The notes under the pieces were generated by a model. The model made no database searches and was not told where the DNA came from. It saw nothing but the letters and a program-made list of their open reading frames with translations. The position numbers and the translations under genes are program-made. Shown here one piece after another: positions 36,877 to 45,480 of a stretch of DNA of 64,000 nucleotides (position 1 is its first letter; the number at the start of each line of letters is the position of its first letter). The stretch covers positions 697,501-761,500 of the forward strand of contig NZ_CP049057.1 of NCBI RefSeq assembly GCF_011044175.1. The letters run 5' to 3'. The stretch is from Rasiella rasia (lineage in GTDB: Bacteria; Bacteroidota; Bacteroidia; Flavobacteriales; Flavobacteriaceae).

Positions 36877-37093
36877 TACCACTAACAACGCATATAATAC
36901 AGCGGGTCTGATGGTAAAGTGAATTGGATTTCCTACAAATAATTGTAAATTAGTCCATCGGATAAAACCGATAGGCGGCGCCACTGCCCTGCCGACGCTA
37001 AAGCCAGATGCTACGCCACGTTGCTACTCCGCATCTACGCCCAGCCGAAGCAGCCGCTCATTACCCGCCGTATCATATGCAAAACCGTTATGT
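36877..37093 (+). repeat. attC of cassette 19 (217 bp, CAGCGG family)
   Basis: Box TACCACTAAC is an exact reverse complement of (G)TTAGTGGTA. Arms CGCATATAATACAGCGG and CCGCCGTATCATATGC. Confidence 0.9.
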
Positions 37094-37104
37094 CTAATTA
37101 AAGC

Positions 37105-37725
37105 ATGAAAAAAATTCGGATTATCATTTTATCAATAATTGTTGCGTTATGCTTCAGTTGTAATATCAAATCGGATAAAAAAACCATTCCGAATGTTATA
37201 GTAGAAAAACTAAACTCCCAGTTTGTAAAAGATAGCATCGAAGGAGATAAATTTCTTGAAAGAATTTATAATTCAATTGATGAAAAAAGATTGGAAGATT
37301 ATGGACACGACTCATTTCGTTTTCATCATGTAGATGCATTTGGCAACAACAGCATATTCAGAGTAAACTATTTTGATGAAAATGATATTGAATTAGTGGC
37401 TAAATTTTACCAAGCTGATGAAAGCAGCGAGATTGGAAAATATACATTGACAAATGAAAGTATTACAAATTTAAGTTCAGAACAATTTATTGAATTTCAA
37501 AACCTTGTTAAAGGTGCATATTTTTGGGATTTGAAAATGATTGAATACCCCGCACAAGACTATTTTGATGGTTACGCATATATTCTTGAACAATTTGATT
37601 ATTCGCATAAGCCAGAAAAATCAAGATATCATATGGTAGCACGCTCAGTACCTTACAAAGGAAGTTTTAGACAGGCTTGTGAAAAACTTGTTGAATTCTA
37701 TAACACAGAAAAGAACCGGAATTAG
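37105..37725 (+). CDS. Cassette 20: lipoprotein of unknown function
   Basis: A 206-residue protein with a lipobox (IVALCFSC, Cys near residue 19). The mature part has HDSFRFHHVDAFGNNSIF and YFWDLKMIEYPAQDYFDGYAY, aromatic-rich segments of no known family. It starts 18 bp after the junction. Likely periplasmic and membrane-anchored. Confidence 0.75.
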   Translation: MKKIRIIILSIIVALCFSCNIKSDKKTIPNVIVEKLNSQFVKDSIEGDKFLERIYNSIDEKRLEDYGHDSFRFHHVDAFGNNSIFRVNYFDENDIELVAKFYQADESSEIGKYTLTNESITNLSSEQFIEFQNLVKGAYFWDLKMIEYPAQDYFDGYAYILEQFDYSHKPEKSRYHMVARSVPYKGSFRQACEKLVEFYNTEKNRN

Positions 37726-37732
37726 CTTTAAC

Positions 37733-37947
37733 TAGACATAACAACGCATATAATACAGCGGTCAGATGGTTAAGAAGATGAAAAGTCGTACAAAAAACTT
37801 AACTTAGTCCATCGGATAATTCCGATAGGCGGCGCCATTGCCCTGCCGAAGCTACAGCCAGATGCTACGCCACATTGCTACTCCGCATCTACGCTCTGCC
37901 GAAGCAGCCGCTCATGCCCCGCCGTATCATATGCAAAACCGTTAGGC
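37733..37947 (+). repeat. attC of cassette 20 (215 bp, CAGCGG family)
   Basis: Box TAGACATAAC is an exact reverse complement of (G)TTATGTCTA. Its core is almost the same as the attCs of cassettes 17 and 23. Confidence 0.9.
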
Positions 37948-37953
37948 ACAATT

Positions 37954-38970
37954 ATGAAGAAATTTTTTTGCGTAATATTATTTTTATGTAGTGCTTCAAT
38001 ATTTGGACAGACGGCTGAATTTTGTCATCCGAATTATATTAAAAATATTTCTACGAAAATAATAGACAAGCTAACCACTACAGAAATCCAATTTATCCAA
38101 AATAGTACGCTTCAATTAGAAAAAAATTGGCTTAATGAAAACGAGCAAATTCTTAATAATAGAGTAATCATAAATTATTCTGACTTTCTTCCAATTTTAG
38201 AATATGCTAGAGATTCCGAAGAAAATCTTCTTAGTGAATTTCAATTGGAACGGATTTTTCTAATTTATGCCTTAAATAAAATTCAAGAAAAAAACACCTG
38301 TGTATCAACAATTATAGACAAGATTATTGAATGGTCTAAAGAAAATAAGAAAGCGCTTGCCTTGAGAATAGAAAAAGATTCCATTAACGGAAAATACATA
38401 CCAACTGATTTGAACGATGCGATCAAGCACCTTGATTTAAAGCTAGCTGATGAGTTTAAATCCAAAATCAAATTGATGACCGAAGAACAATTTACAGTTG
38501 AAGGCCATATTGGCATTGGACTACGAGTAATAAGAAACGGTTGGGAACTTTGGGGAAAATCGAGGCTATCAAATTATTTTGAGAATTTAGGTATAGATCA
38601 TCCTGATACGATGTCGGGTATTATTTTAACAAGTTATTATAGGCAATTGATTGGAGAACCAATTGATCTTGAGAGTCAAATTAAAGAATATCAAAATCGC
38701 TTGAGGAAAAACCCTCATTTTACAAAAAAAGAATTTCCGATTAATGTAAAAGATGTGGAATTTGACGGGGCAATTGGTTATCCAGAATTTAAAGAACAAA
38801 AGGAATGGCCTAGCGTAAGTTTTTTTCGAAGTATAAATGGTGAAATTACTTGGATTTATTCATATAAATTTGGATGGAAACAATTAACTAAAGAGCAATT
38901 GGTAGAATTCGATAAAATATCTGTTTATGAAATACAGGCTTGGTTGGAACATCTTTACAAATCAGGATAA
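37954..38970 (+). CDS. Cassette 21: exported DUF6794-like protein
   Basis: A 338-residue exported protein (signal peptide ending IFGQ). Residues about 145-245 resemble DUF6794, found in many Bacteroidota: IPTDLNDAIKHLD, then GIGLRVIRNGWELWGKSRL, then GIDHPDTMSGIILTSYYR. The N-terminal 130 residues are helical; the C-terminus is beta-rich. The role of the domain is unknown. It starts 13 bp after the junction. Confidence 0.7.
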   Translation: MKKFFCVILFLCSASIFGQTAEFCHPNYIKNISTKIIDKLTTTEIQFIQNSTLQLEKNWLNENEQILNNRVIINYSDFLPILEYARDSEENLLSEFQLERIFLIYALNKIQEKNTCVSTIIDKIIEWSKENKKALALRIEKDSINGKYIPTDLNDAIKHLDLKLADEFKSKIKLMTEEQFTVEGHIGIGLRVIRNGWELWGKSRLSNYFENLGIDHPDTMSGIILTSYYRQLIGEPIDLESQIKEYQNRLRKNPHFTKKEFPINVKDVEFDGAIGYPEFKEQKEWPSVSFFRSINGEITWIYSYKFGWKQLTKEQLVEFDKISVYEIQAWLEHLYKSG

Positions 38971-38975
38971 ATAAC

Positions 38976-39191
38976 TGTGCCTAACAACGCATATAATACA
39001 GCGCTTAGAGGGTTAAGTGAATTGCAAATCTTACATTTAATTGTAACTTAGTCCATCGGATAGAACCGATAGGCGGCGCCATTGCCCTGCCGAAGCTACA
39101 GCCAGATGCTGCGCCACGTTGCTACTCCGCATCTACGCTCTGCCGAAACAGCCGCTCATGCCACGCCGTATCATATGCAAAACCGTTAGGT
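38976..39191 (+). repeat. attC of cassette 21 (216 bp, CAGCGG family)
   Basis: Box TGTGCCTAAC is an exact reverse complement of (G)TTAGGCACA. Left arm GCATATAATACAGCG, right arm CGCCGTATCATATGC. Confidence 0.9.
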
Positions 39192-39208
39192 GCAAGCTGA
39201 ATAAACCA

Positions 39209-41023
39209 ATGAACTATACAAGAAAATATTACGAATCCTTTTTAGATTCATTCTCAGCTATAACAGAATTAGAATCGAATGACTACTCTAATCTTGCTAT
39301 TCAAAAAGATACTTTAAGCACACTCATTTCAAAAACAATAAAATTTGACATTTTAAACCTTGAACTGAGTAAAGCAATTGAAAAAGAGTTAAAGTCAAAA
39401 TCCAAAAATAAATTTATTGAAAGACAAAGTAGATTAGCTGAATTTCTTTACAATAACCTTGGTAGACTTTTATACACATTTGAAAGAACTGAACGCTCTA
39501 CTGATTATGCGACTGCCTTAGAAATTTATAGAACTCGGCTTCCATTTAAAACCGTTTCCAAATGGAACGTTCTTGAAAATGAAAATAAAGAATTCTCGAT
39601 GGATTTACTGTTTTTCGATATGAATCGAAAATGGATAACTATAGATAGAGAATCTGATTATTTAGAATATAAAAACGAATTAAAAAGTAAAAATAATCAA
39701 TTACGATACAGTTTAAAAGATAAAAAAATACCAAAAAGAACTTTAAACAAAATTCAAAAACACTTTCAGAAAAAATTTGATATTTCTTTAAATTATATAG
39801 AGACCAACTATCCAACAATCAAATCAGAGTTTTCAGTTTACGGGAGTAATGTACGAATGTATGTGATAGATAGAAATGGAGTTCCAGGTCAAACCACAAG
39901 ACAAACTAAGACTTATAAAGGTATTAACCCTAAAAACAAATGTGTCATCTATCCTTACTTTTTAAATCTAGCAACTAGATTTAATAACTTGGAAGAAATT
40001 GAATCAAACTCTCTTGGTTTTTCCGAATCATTATTCGAAATAGAAAATTTGGAAAAATATGATACAGACTTTGACCCAAGACTTATTCATTTTGAGCTTC
40101 TATATATTTTTCTCAAAAACTGCTCAAAAACGCAAAAAAAGGAATTTCTCAAATATTTGATAAAATGTTCTTTATCAGCTCACGTGCGAGACTCAGAAAA
40201 AGAAGATGAGTTACTACTTTATCACGATGAAAAATGTAAATTATTCATTGATAACACACCCAATCTAAAGAATATTAAAGAAATTCTAAATGAAGACGAA
40301 TATTCTCATATTGCGTTCACAAATAGACCTGATGAAGAAACTTATAATTTTTTAAATAAGTTAAACATTAAAGATATTTCCATAAATCAAATAGCAAGAG
40401 ATTATATTAATATTGGTAATGGAGACTTAGTCCATTATTATATTAAAGATAGACTTAGTTCACTTAATATAACATCAAAGTATCAAAACAAAAGTCAAGA
40501 ATTAATTTCAAAACTATCAAACTGCCCTCTTGGAATGGATGGATGGTCTGAATTCGAAGAAATTTGTACGGAAATTTTCGAGTATTTGTTTTCTGATAAT
40601 TTCAGAAATTATACAAAGAAAATTCAAGCATATACCAATGACAATATCTTTAGACGTGATTTAATAGTAAATAATAATTTTAATGATACAACAAGTATTT
40701 GGGGACAAGCGAAGTCTGATTTCAATTGTAATTTGATTGTTGTAGATTTTAAAAATTATTCAGAACCTTTAGAACAGAATGAATTTTATCTTCCATCAAA
40801 ATATCTAAATCTTAACACAGGGAAATTTGGTATTCTATTCACTAGAAAAGGATTAGGAAATTCAGCAAAAATTTTGCAAAAAAGAATGCTCAATTTGAAT
40901 GATGAATTATTGATAGCTTTAAATGAAAATGATTTAGTTCAAATGATAAAAGAAAAATCGCTAAATCAAGACCCTTCATATCGTCTAGAAAATATCAAAT
41001 TTAGTCTTTATGAAACAACGTAA
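39209..41023 (+). CDS. Cassette 22: large protein with C-terminal PD-(D/E)XK-like nuclease domain
   Basis: A 604-residue cytosolic protein from ATG 39209. The N-terminal 430 residues are mostly helical and charged with no family I recognise. The C-terminal about 160 residues look like a restriction-endonuclease-fold domain: an early helix GWSEFEEICTEIFEYLF, the acidic strand FRRDLIVNN, then LIVVDFKNYSEPL with the DxK pair, as in Mrr-type enzymes. A DNA-cutting defence protein is the simplest reading; the sensor part would be the N-terminus. Confidence 0.7.
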   Translation: MNYTRKYYESFLDSFSAITELESNDYSNLAIQKDTLSTLISKTIKFDILNLELSKAIEKELKSKSKNKFIERQSRLAEFLYNNLGRLLYTFERTERSTDYATALEIYRTRLPFKTVSKWNVLENENKEFSMDLLFFDMNRKWITIDRESDYLEYKNELKSKNNQLRYSLKDKKIPKRTLNKIQKHFQKKFDISLNYIETNYPTIKSEFSVYGSNVRMYVIDRNGVPGQTTRQTKTYKGINPKNKCVIYPYFLNLATRFNNLEEIESNSLGFSESLFEIENLEKYDTDFDPRLIHFELLYIFLKNCSKTQKKEFLKYLIKCSLSAHVRDSEKEDELLLYHDEKCKLFIDNTPNLKNIKEILNEDEYSHIAFTNRPDEETYNFLNKLNIKDISINQIARDYINIGNGDLVHYYIKDRLSSLNITSKYQNKSQELISKLSNCPLGMDGWSEFEEICTEIFEYLFSDNFRNYTKKIQAYTNDNIFRRDLIVNNNFNDTTSIWGQAKSDFNCNLIVVDFKNYSEPLEQNEFYLPSKYLNLNTGKFGILFTRKGLGNSAKILQKRMLNLNDELLIALNENDLVQMIKEKSLNQDPSYRLENIKFSLYETT

Positions 41024-41029
41024 AAGCCA

Positions 41030-41163
41030 GCACCTAACAACGTATATAAAAAATAGCGGTTTAGGTGCTTAAACGAAAGATAAATAATAAAATAAAAGTC
41101 ATTTATAAACTGAAAAGCTCGTGCGTAAAAATCCGCTACTTTTCATATACAAGACCGTTATGC
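41030..41163 (+). repeat. attC of cassette 22 (134 bp)
   Basis: Box GCACCTAAC mirrors (G)TTAGGTGC. Arms GTATATAAAAAATAGCGG and CCGCTACTTTTCATATAC. Confidence 0.9.
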
Positions 41164-41181
41164 AAAATATTCTGAACACGG

Positions 41182-41724
41182 ATGATTAAATTGAAAATCA
41201 CTCTTCTTGCCATATTTTTGGTCACTTTTTCATACAGTCAAGTTTCCGAAATTGACCAGTACAAAAACATTCTTGATGCTTTAGAAATAAATAATACGGT
41301 CCTAATACTAGAAGAAGAAAGAATTGATGAAGATTATTATTACGAATCATTTATGATTACGGAAAAACAACATAAGCAGAGACTTAGAACATATTGGAAT
41401 TTAATTGAAGATATTTATAATCTTGACCGTTCATTTCCTTATTATTTACTCTCGCTAAAAAACAACAAATTTAAAATTGACCGCAACAGCTGGGTTAAAA
41501 CGATTAATCCATACAGATCAGATATTTGGAGATTTCATAGTCGAATAGACGAAATCAGAATATTGATTGACCACTATCTTTCAGGTAATCAGACCAAAAT
41601 CAAACAACCAGAATATTTTGATAAAATCAGTTATCGAAAATTAAAGAGATTTTTAAGAAAAAATAGAGAATTGAATAAATCGGATTTGAGGGCGGAGTAT
41701 ATTTTATGGTTGAAAGAGCTTTAA
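41182..41724 (+). CDS. Cassette 23: exported helical protein
   Basis: A 180-residue protein with a signal peptide (FSYSQ end). The rest is helical and strongly charged, rich in Tyr and Arg/Lys (DEDYYYESFMITEKQHKQRL, RKLKRFLRKNRELNKSDLR). No family recognised. Start ATG is 25 bp after the junction. Confidence 0.7.
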   Translation: MIKLKITLLAIFLVTFSYSQVSEIDQYKNILDALEINNTVLILEEERIDEDYYYESFMITEKQHKQRLRTYWNLIEDIYNLDRSFPYYLLSLKNNKFKIDRNSWVKTINPYRSDIWRFHSRIDEIRILIDHYLSGNQTKIKQPEYFDKISYRKLKRFLRKNRELNKSDLRAEYILWLKEL

Positions 41725-41741
41725 GTATTTGGATAAAATAC

Positions 41742-41956
41742 TTTGCATAACAACGCATATAATACAGCGGTCAGATGGTTAAGAAGATGAAAAGTCGTAC
41801 AAAAAACTTAACTTAGTCCATCGGATAATTCCGATAGGCGGCGCCATTGCCCTGCCGAAGCTACAGCCAGATGCTACGCCACGTTGCTACTCCGCATCTA
41901 CGCTCTGCCGAAACAGCCGCTCATGACCCGCCGTATCATATGCAAAACCGTTACCC
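41742..41956 (+). repeat. attC of cassette 23 (215 bp, CAGCGG family)
   Basis: Box TTTGCATAAC is an exact reverse complement of (G)TTATGCAAA. Core nearly identical to the attCs of cassettes 17 and 20. Confidence 0.9.
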
Positions 41957-41970
41957 AACATTAATTGAAC

Positions 41971-43266
41971 ATGGTAATAAAAATTACAATAATTACATTT
42001 TTCCTTTTATCTAGTGCACTTTCATTTGGGCAAATAATTGAATTTCCAGATTCTGATTTTAAAAACGCATTAGTAAATACTAATTGCGTTGACACAGATG
42101 GAGACGGAATCGTAGACGATAATGCTGACACAAACAATGATGGAGAAATTGAAATCGACGAAGCTCAAGCCGTGATATCACTAAATTTATATAATCGTGA
42201 TATCTCTTCTCTAATTGGAATTGAATATTTCGAAAACATAGAAATCCTTAGTTGCTCACAAAATCAACTTGCCCAATTAGATCTTTCACAAAACATCCTA
42301 CTAACAAATCTTAACTTGAGGAATAACTTGCTAACCACAATTAATATTTCTCAAAATACAAATTTGGAGGGAATAGAAATTGCACATAATAATTTACAAA
42401 ATATCGATATCTCGCAAAACATCAACCTATTAGGTTTAGAATGTAGTTCAAATAATTTGTCAAGTTTAGATATATCTCAAAATACAAATCTTTTAGGTTT
42501 GGCTTGTAGCAACAACTCATTAAATGAATTGGATGTCACTAGCAATTTGAATCTAAAAATTCTTGACGCATATCATAATAATCTATCCTCAATAGACCTT
42601 ACTAATAATTCGGCTTTAGAAAGGTTGTGGTTAAATGATAATTTTCTGACAGATTTAGATGTATCACAAAACCCTCTAATTTGGCGCTTACATGTTGATA
42701 ATAATTTACTATCAAACATTGACCTCTTTGAACAAACAAATCTAATTACCTTTACCTGTAGTGGTAATCAATTTGTCACGCTAGATTTATCTCAAAACAA
42801 TATGCTTCGGACTATCAATTGCTCTAATAATAACTTGTCCAACTTAAATATTCAGAACGGAAATAATGAAAATTTGAATGTGATGTTAGCAGTCGATAAT
42901 CCTAATTTGCTCTGCATCCAAGTTGATGATGAGAATTCAACTCCTCCATTTTGTAGTTCAGGTTTTGGATGGTGTGTTGACAATGATGTAGAATTTAGTG
43001 AATCTTGTGTCTTGAGTATAGATGATATAAACAATAATCAAATGATTGTGTTATATCCTAATCCAGTAAAAGATTATCTTTCAATTAGTACTAAATCTGC
43101 TTTAAATATTATCGAAGTCAATTTATATAATACTACAGGAGAATTGGTTTATGAAGAGAAAGAAAAGTTCAATAATATAAATCTATCAAAAGTCAAAAAA
43201 GGAATATATTTCATTGTTGTCAGAACTAACAATTCGACATTTTTTGAAAAAATAATTAAACAATAA
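41971..43266 (+). CDS. Cassette 24: secreted leucine-rich-repeat protein with T9SS sorting domain
   Basis: A 431-residue secreted protein. Signal peptide (LSFGQ end), then a Ca-binding-like acidic stretch (DTDGDGIVDDNADTNNDGEI), then about ten LRRs of 21 residues with the pattern LxLSxNxxLxxLxCSxNxL (residues about 75-300), and a C-terminal type A sorting domain (LYPNPVKDYLSI ... GIYFIVV). The protein should cross the outer membrane by the type IX system and stay on the surface or be released, where LRRs bind partners. ATG 41971 is chosen over TTG two codons upstream. The cassette leader TTACCCAACATTAATTGAAC is shared with cassette 36. Confidence 0.85.
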   Translation: MVIKITIITFFLLSSALSFGQIIEFPDSDFKNALVNTNCVDTDGDGIVDDNADTNNDGEIEIDEAQAVISLNLYNRDISSLIGIEYFENIEILSCSQNQLAQLDLSQNILLTNLNLRNNLLTTINISQNTNLEGIEIAHNNLQNIDISQNINLLGLECSSNNLSSLDISQNTNLLGLACSNNSLNELDVTSNLNLKILDAYHNNLSSIDLTNNSALERLWLNDNFLTDLDVSQNPLIWRLHVDNNLLSNIDLFEQTNLITFTCSGNQFVTLDLSQNNMLRTINCSNNNLSNLNIQNGNNENLNVMLAVDNPNLLCIQVDDENSTPPFCSSGFGWCVDNDVEFSESCVLSIDDINNNQMIVLYPNPVKDYLSISTKSALNIIEVNLYNTTGELVYEEKEKFNNINLSKVKKGIYFIVVRTNNSTFFEKIIKQ

Positions 43267-43273
43267 AATTAAC

Positions 43274-43547
43274 GTTGGGTAACAACGTATATAATTCATG
43301 GCTCTGTTGGGTAAGAGAATTAAACTTCCTACATTTTTTCACTAACTTGCCATTCGGATAAAAACGGCGAGGCTTGCCATCCGAAACGGCGCTTTTACTC
43401 CTGCTAAATTGAAAAATTTGGCTCAATCAAGCGCTCAACGCTCAATTCGCTTTAGAAAACATAATCTAGGGTGGATTTCGTAAGAAGGGCTCATTAAGCC
43501 ACCCTAGCAAGCAAAGTCGCCACAAATCATATACAAGACCGTTGGGT
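43274..43547 (+). repeat. attC of cassette 24 (274 bp, long CATGGC family)
   Basis: Box GTTGGGTAAC is an exact reverse complement of (G)TTACCCAAC. Same family as the attCs of cassettes 6 and 47. Confidence 0.9.
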
Positions 43548-43977
43548 GCAATAAACAGGACAATACGATAAGGGTTCACTTTTCGGAGTTTTATACGGAA
43601 GACCATTTTAAAAACATCAATCTGATTTGAATAAATCGGATTTTCAAGCTTTGGCGATTTCTTCGTTGAGAGTTGCACTATCAGAACGTTAGGAACGCTC
43701 CCAAAGCTTGGTGAAGTTAGTAGCTGATTTTCATAAAATCAAGAAACTGACTGATATTTTTAAAAGTATTGGTCTGAATTCAAGAATTGACTCCTTAATT
43801 TGATTTGAACGACGTCATATCCGGACCGATGGATATGCCGCATAAAAATCAAAAAGTGAATTGGAACTTGTCCTGTTGACTACGCAATTTGCCACAATTG
43901 AAAATTATGGTAAATTACTGCACACAACAGCGTATAAAACACATTGCGAAAAAGCAACGTGTTTTATACGCAAACCG
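43542..43977 (+). mobile_element. Non-genic 436-bp cassette, copy 1 (cassette 25)
   Basis: No intact gene. From 43555 one frame runs at constant phase for about 120 codons but is cut by four stops (TAA, TAG, TGA, TAA). Readable parts are GSLFGVLYGRPF, FQALAISSLRVALSER and SLVKLVADFHKIKKLTDIFK. It is therefore a decayed gene or a structured RNA; ACAGGACAA near the start pairs with TTGTCCTGT near 43870. A copy that appears identical lies at 52219-52654. Confidence 0.8.
43555..43918 (+). pseudogene. Stop-riddled reading frame in cassette 25
   Basis: Constant-phase frame with four in-frame stops and no frameshift. The translated pieces look protein-like (DFHKIKKLTDIFKSIGLNSR). The source gene is not recognised. 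No start codon was found near the junction. Confidence 0.45.
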
Positions 43978-43983
43978 TTACCA
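43919..43983 (+). repeat. Short attC of cassette 25 (65 bp)
   Basis: Box TGCACACAAC matches the reverse complement of (G)TTGGGTGCA at 9 of 10. Then a near-perfect hairpin: GCGTATAAAACACATTGC, loop GAAAAA, GCAACGTGTTTTATACGC. This is the size and shape of classical short attC sites. Confidence 0.85.
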
Positions 43984-44339
43984 AACATTGGCACTAACGT
44001 TAGTTTAAAGAAACTGTCTTTACATCGGATTTATTTACGCAACTTATCAAACCGAATTCAATATCGGATTCATTCACGCTTTCTTGGAATAGTGTTAAAT
44101 CTGAAAGATGCGTCCACGGCGGACTCAATTGCGCTTGCGGGAAATGTCGCAAGCAGTGTTTTCCTTTGCGGAAAACCTTGTGCTGGCAAATTTGGCTTTT
44201 GGTCGTGCCACGTTAGGTAACAACGCATAAAGTCCATTGCTTATTTTTAGATACTCGGAATCAATTGCCATTCGGGAAATCAGGGAAATTCTATGTAACT
44301 TGGTCTGGAAGTTCCTCAACGGAACTTTATGCAAAACCG
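43978..44339 (+). repeat. RC copy 7 (cassette 26), 362 bp, type B
   Basis: Type B centre (GCAAGCAGTGTTTTCC), otherwise as RC copy 6. One change in the attC right arm (GTTCCTCAACGG). Confidence 0.9.
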
Positions 44340-44363
44340 TTGTAGCACATTTAAGAAAACCCA

Positions 44364-44915
44364 ATGGCAATAAACCAATTTCTAACATCTGTACTTCCAA
44401 AAAAGCCGATTGAAGAAAAATATGGCGGAATACCAAAACAGCTCGAAATTAAGCACGCTGAATGGGAAAAGTATTGGGAAAACTACGATATGGAATTGAA
44501 CGATACGCCAGAACCTGAATTTAAAGATGCGATTTCAACAAAATGGTGGAAAGGAATTGAAATTGATATTGTGGAATTGAGAAAAGACATTGACAAAATA
44601 ATCACTCGTGCGGAATGGAATGGCGGAAAAAGTTGGAAAACAGAAAAAGCGGAATTTGACCACGATTTGAGCATAGATTTTAACGACAAAGAAAATTACA
44701 TTGAGGATTTTCGATTTCGGACTGACTTAACCGACTCAACTCTGAATTTTATAAAATCAATATTGGATTTATGCGACAGAAACGAATGGATTTTAATGGA
44801 CGACAAAGGGAATTTGTGCGAACCCAAAATTCAAAATTTAGCGGAATTAATTAAAGATTCAGATGCAGACAGATTTTTAAGAAATCCGACTAAATTTTTT
44901 GAGAATATAAAATGA
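44364..44915 (+). CDS. Cassette 27: cytosolic protein of unknown function
   Basis: A 183-residue soluble protein, rich in Trp, Glu, Asp and Lys (WEKYWENYDMEL, STKWWKGIEIDI, RAEWNGGKSWKTEK), ending DADRFLRNPTKFFENIK. No signal peptide. Size, acidity and the ending resemble immunity-type or SMI1-like proteins, but no family can be confirmed by eye. It starts 24 bp after the junction and is flanked on both sides by type B RCs. Confidence 0.7.
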   Translation: MAINQFLTSVLPKKPIEEKYGGIPKQLEIKHAEWEKYWENYDMELNDTPEPEFKDAISTKWWKGIEIDIVELRKDIDKIITRAEWNGGKSWKTEKAEFDHDLSIDFNDKENYIEDFRFRTDLTDSTLNFIKSILDLCDRNEWILMDDKGNLCEPKIQNLAELIKDSDADRFLRNPTKFFENIK

Positions 44916-44921
44916 AAAAAC

Positions 44922-45057
44922 GTGCTACAACAATGTATAACCGCAATTACGGCGGATTCGACTACGTCCGAATCCACTCGGAATTGCTAACGTCAGTGCT
45001 TAACCGAAAAACATTAACTTTAATCCCGTAACTGACGGTTATACGAGACCGTTACCA
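44922..45057 (+). repeat. attC of cassette 27 (136 bp)
   Basis: Box GTGCTACAAC is an exact reverse complement of (G)TTGTAGCAC. Arms GTATAACCGCAATTACGG and CCGTAACTGACGGTTATAC. Confidence 0.9.
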
Positions 45058-45413
45058 AACATTGGCACTAACGTTAGTTTAAAGAAACTGTCTTTACATC
45101 GGAATTATTTACGCAGCTTATCAAACCGAATTCAATATCGGATTCATTCACGCTTTCTTGGAATAGTGTTAAATCTGAAAGATGCGTCCACGGCGGACTC
45201 AATTGCGCTTGCGGGAAATGTCGCAAGCAGTGTTTTCCTTTGCGGAAAACCTTGTGCTGGCAAATTCGGCTTTTGGTCGTGCCACGTTAGGTAACAACGC
45301 ATAAAGCCCATTGCTTATTTTTAGATACTCGGAATCAATTGCCATTCGGGAAATCAGGGAAATTCTATGTAACTTGGTCTGGAAGTTCCGCAACGGAACT
45401 TTATGCAAAACCG
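45052..45413 (+). repeat. RC copy 8 (cassette 28), 362 bp, type B
   Basis: Third type B copy. It stands next to cassette 27, so the order RC-B, gene, RC-B (43978-45413) may reflect a small block duplication. Confidence 0.9.
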
Positions 45414-45480
45414 TTAGCAGCAACCAAAAAAAAACTTCCCGTCATAAAACAAAAAGTATAGAAAGTACATAACAAAATTA

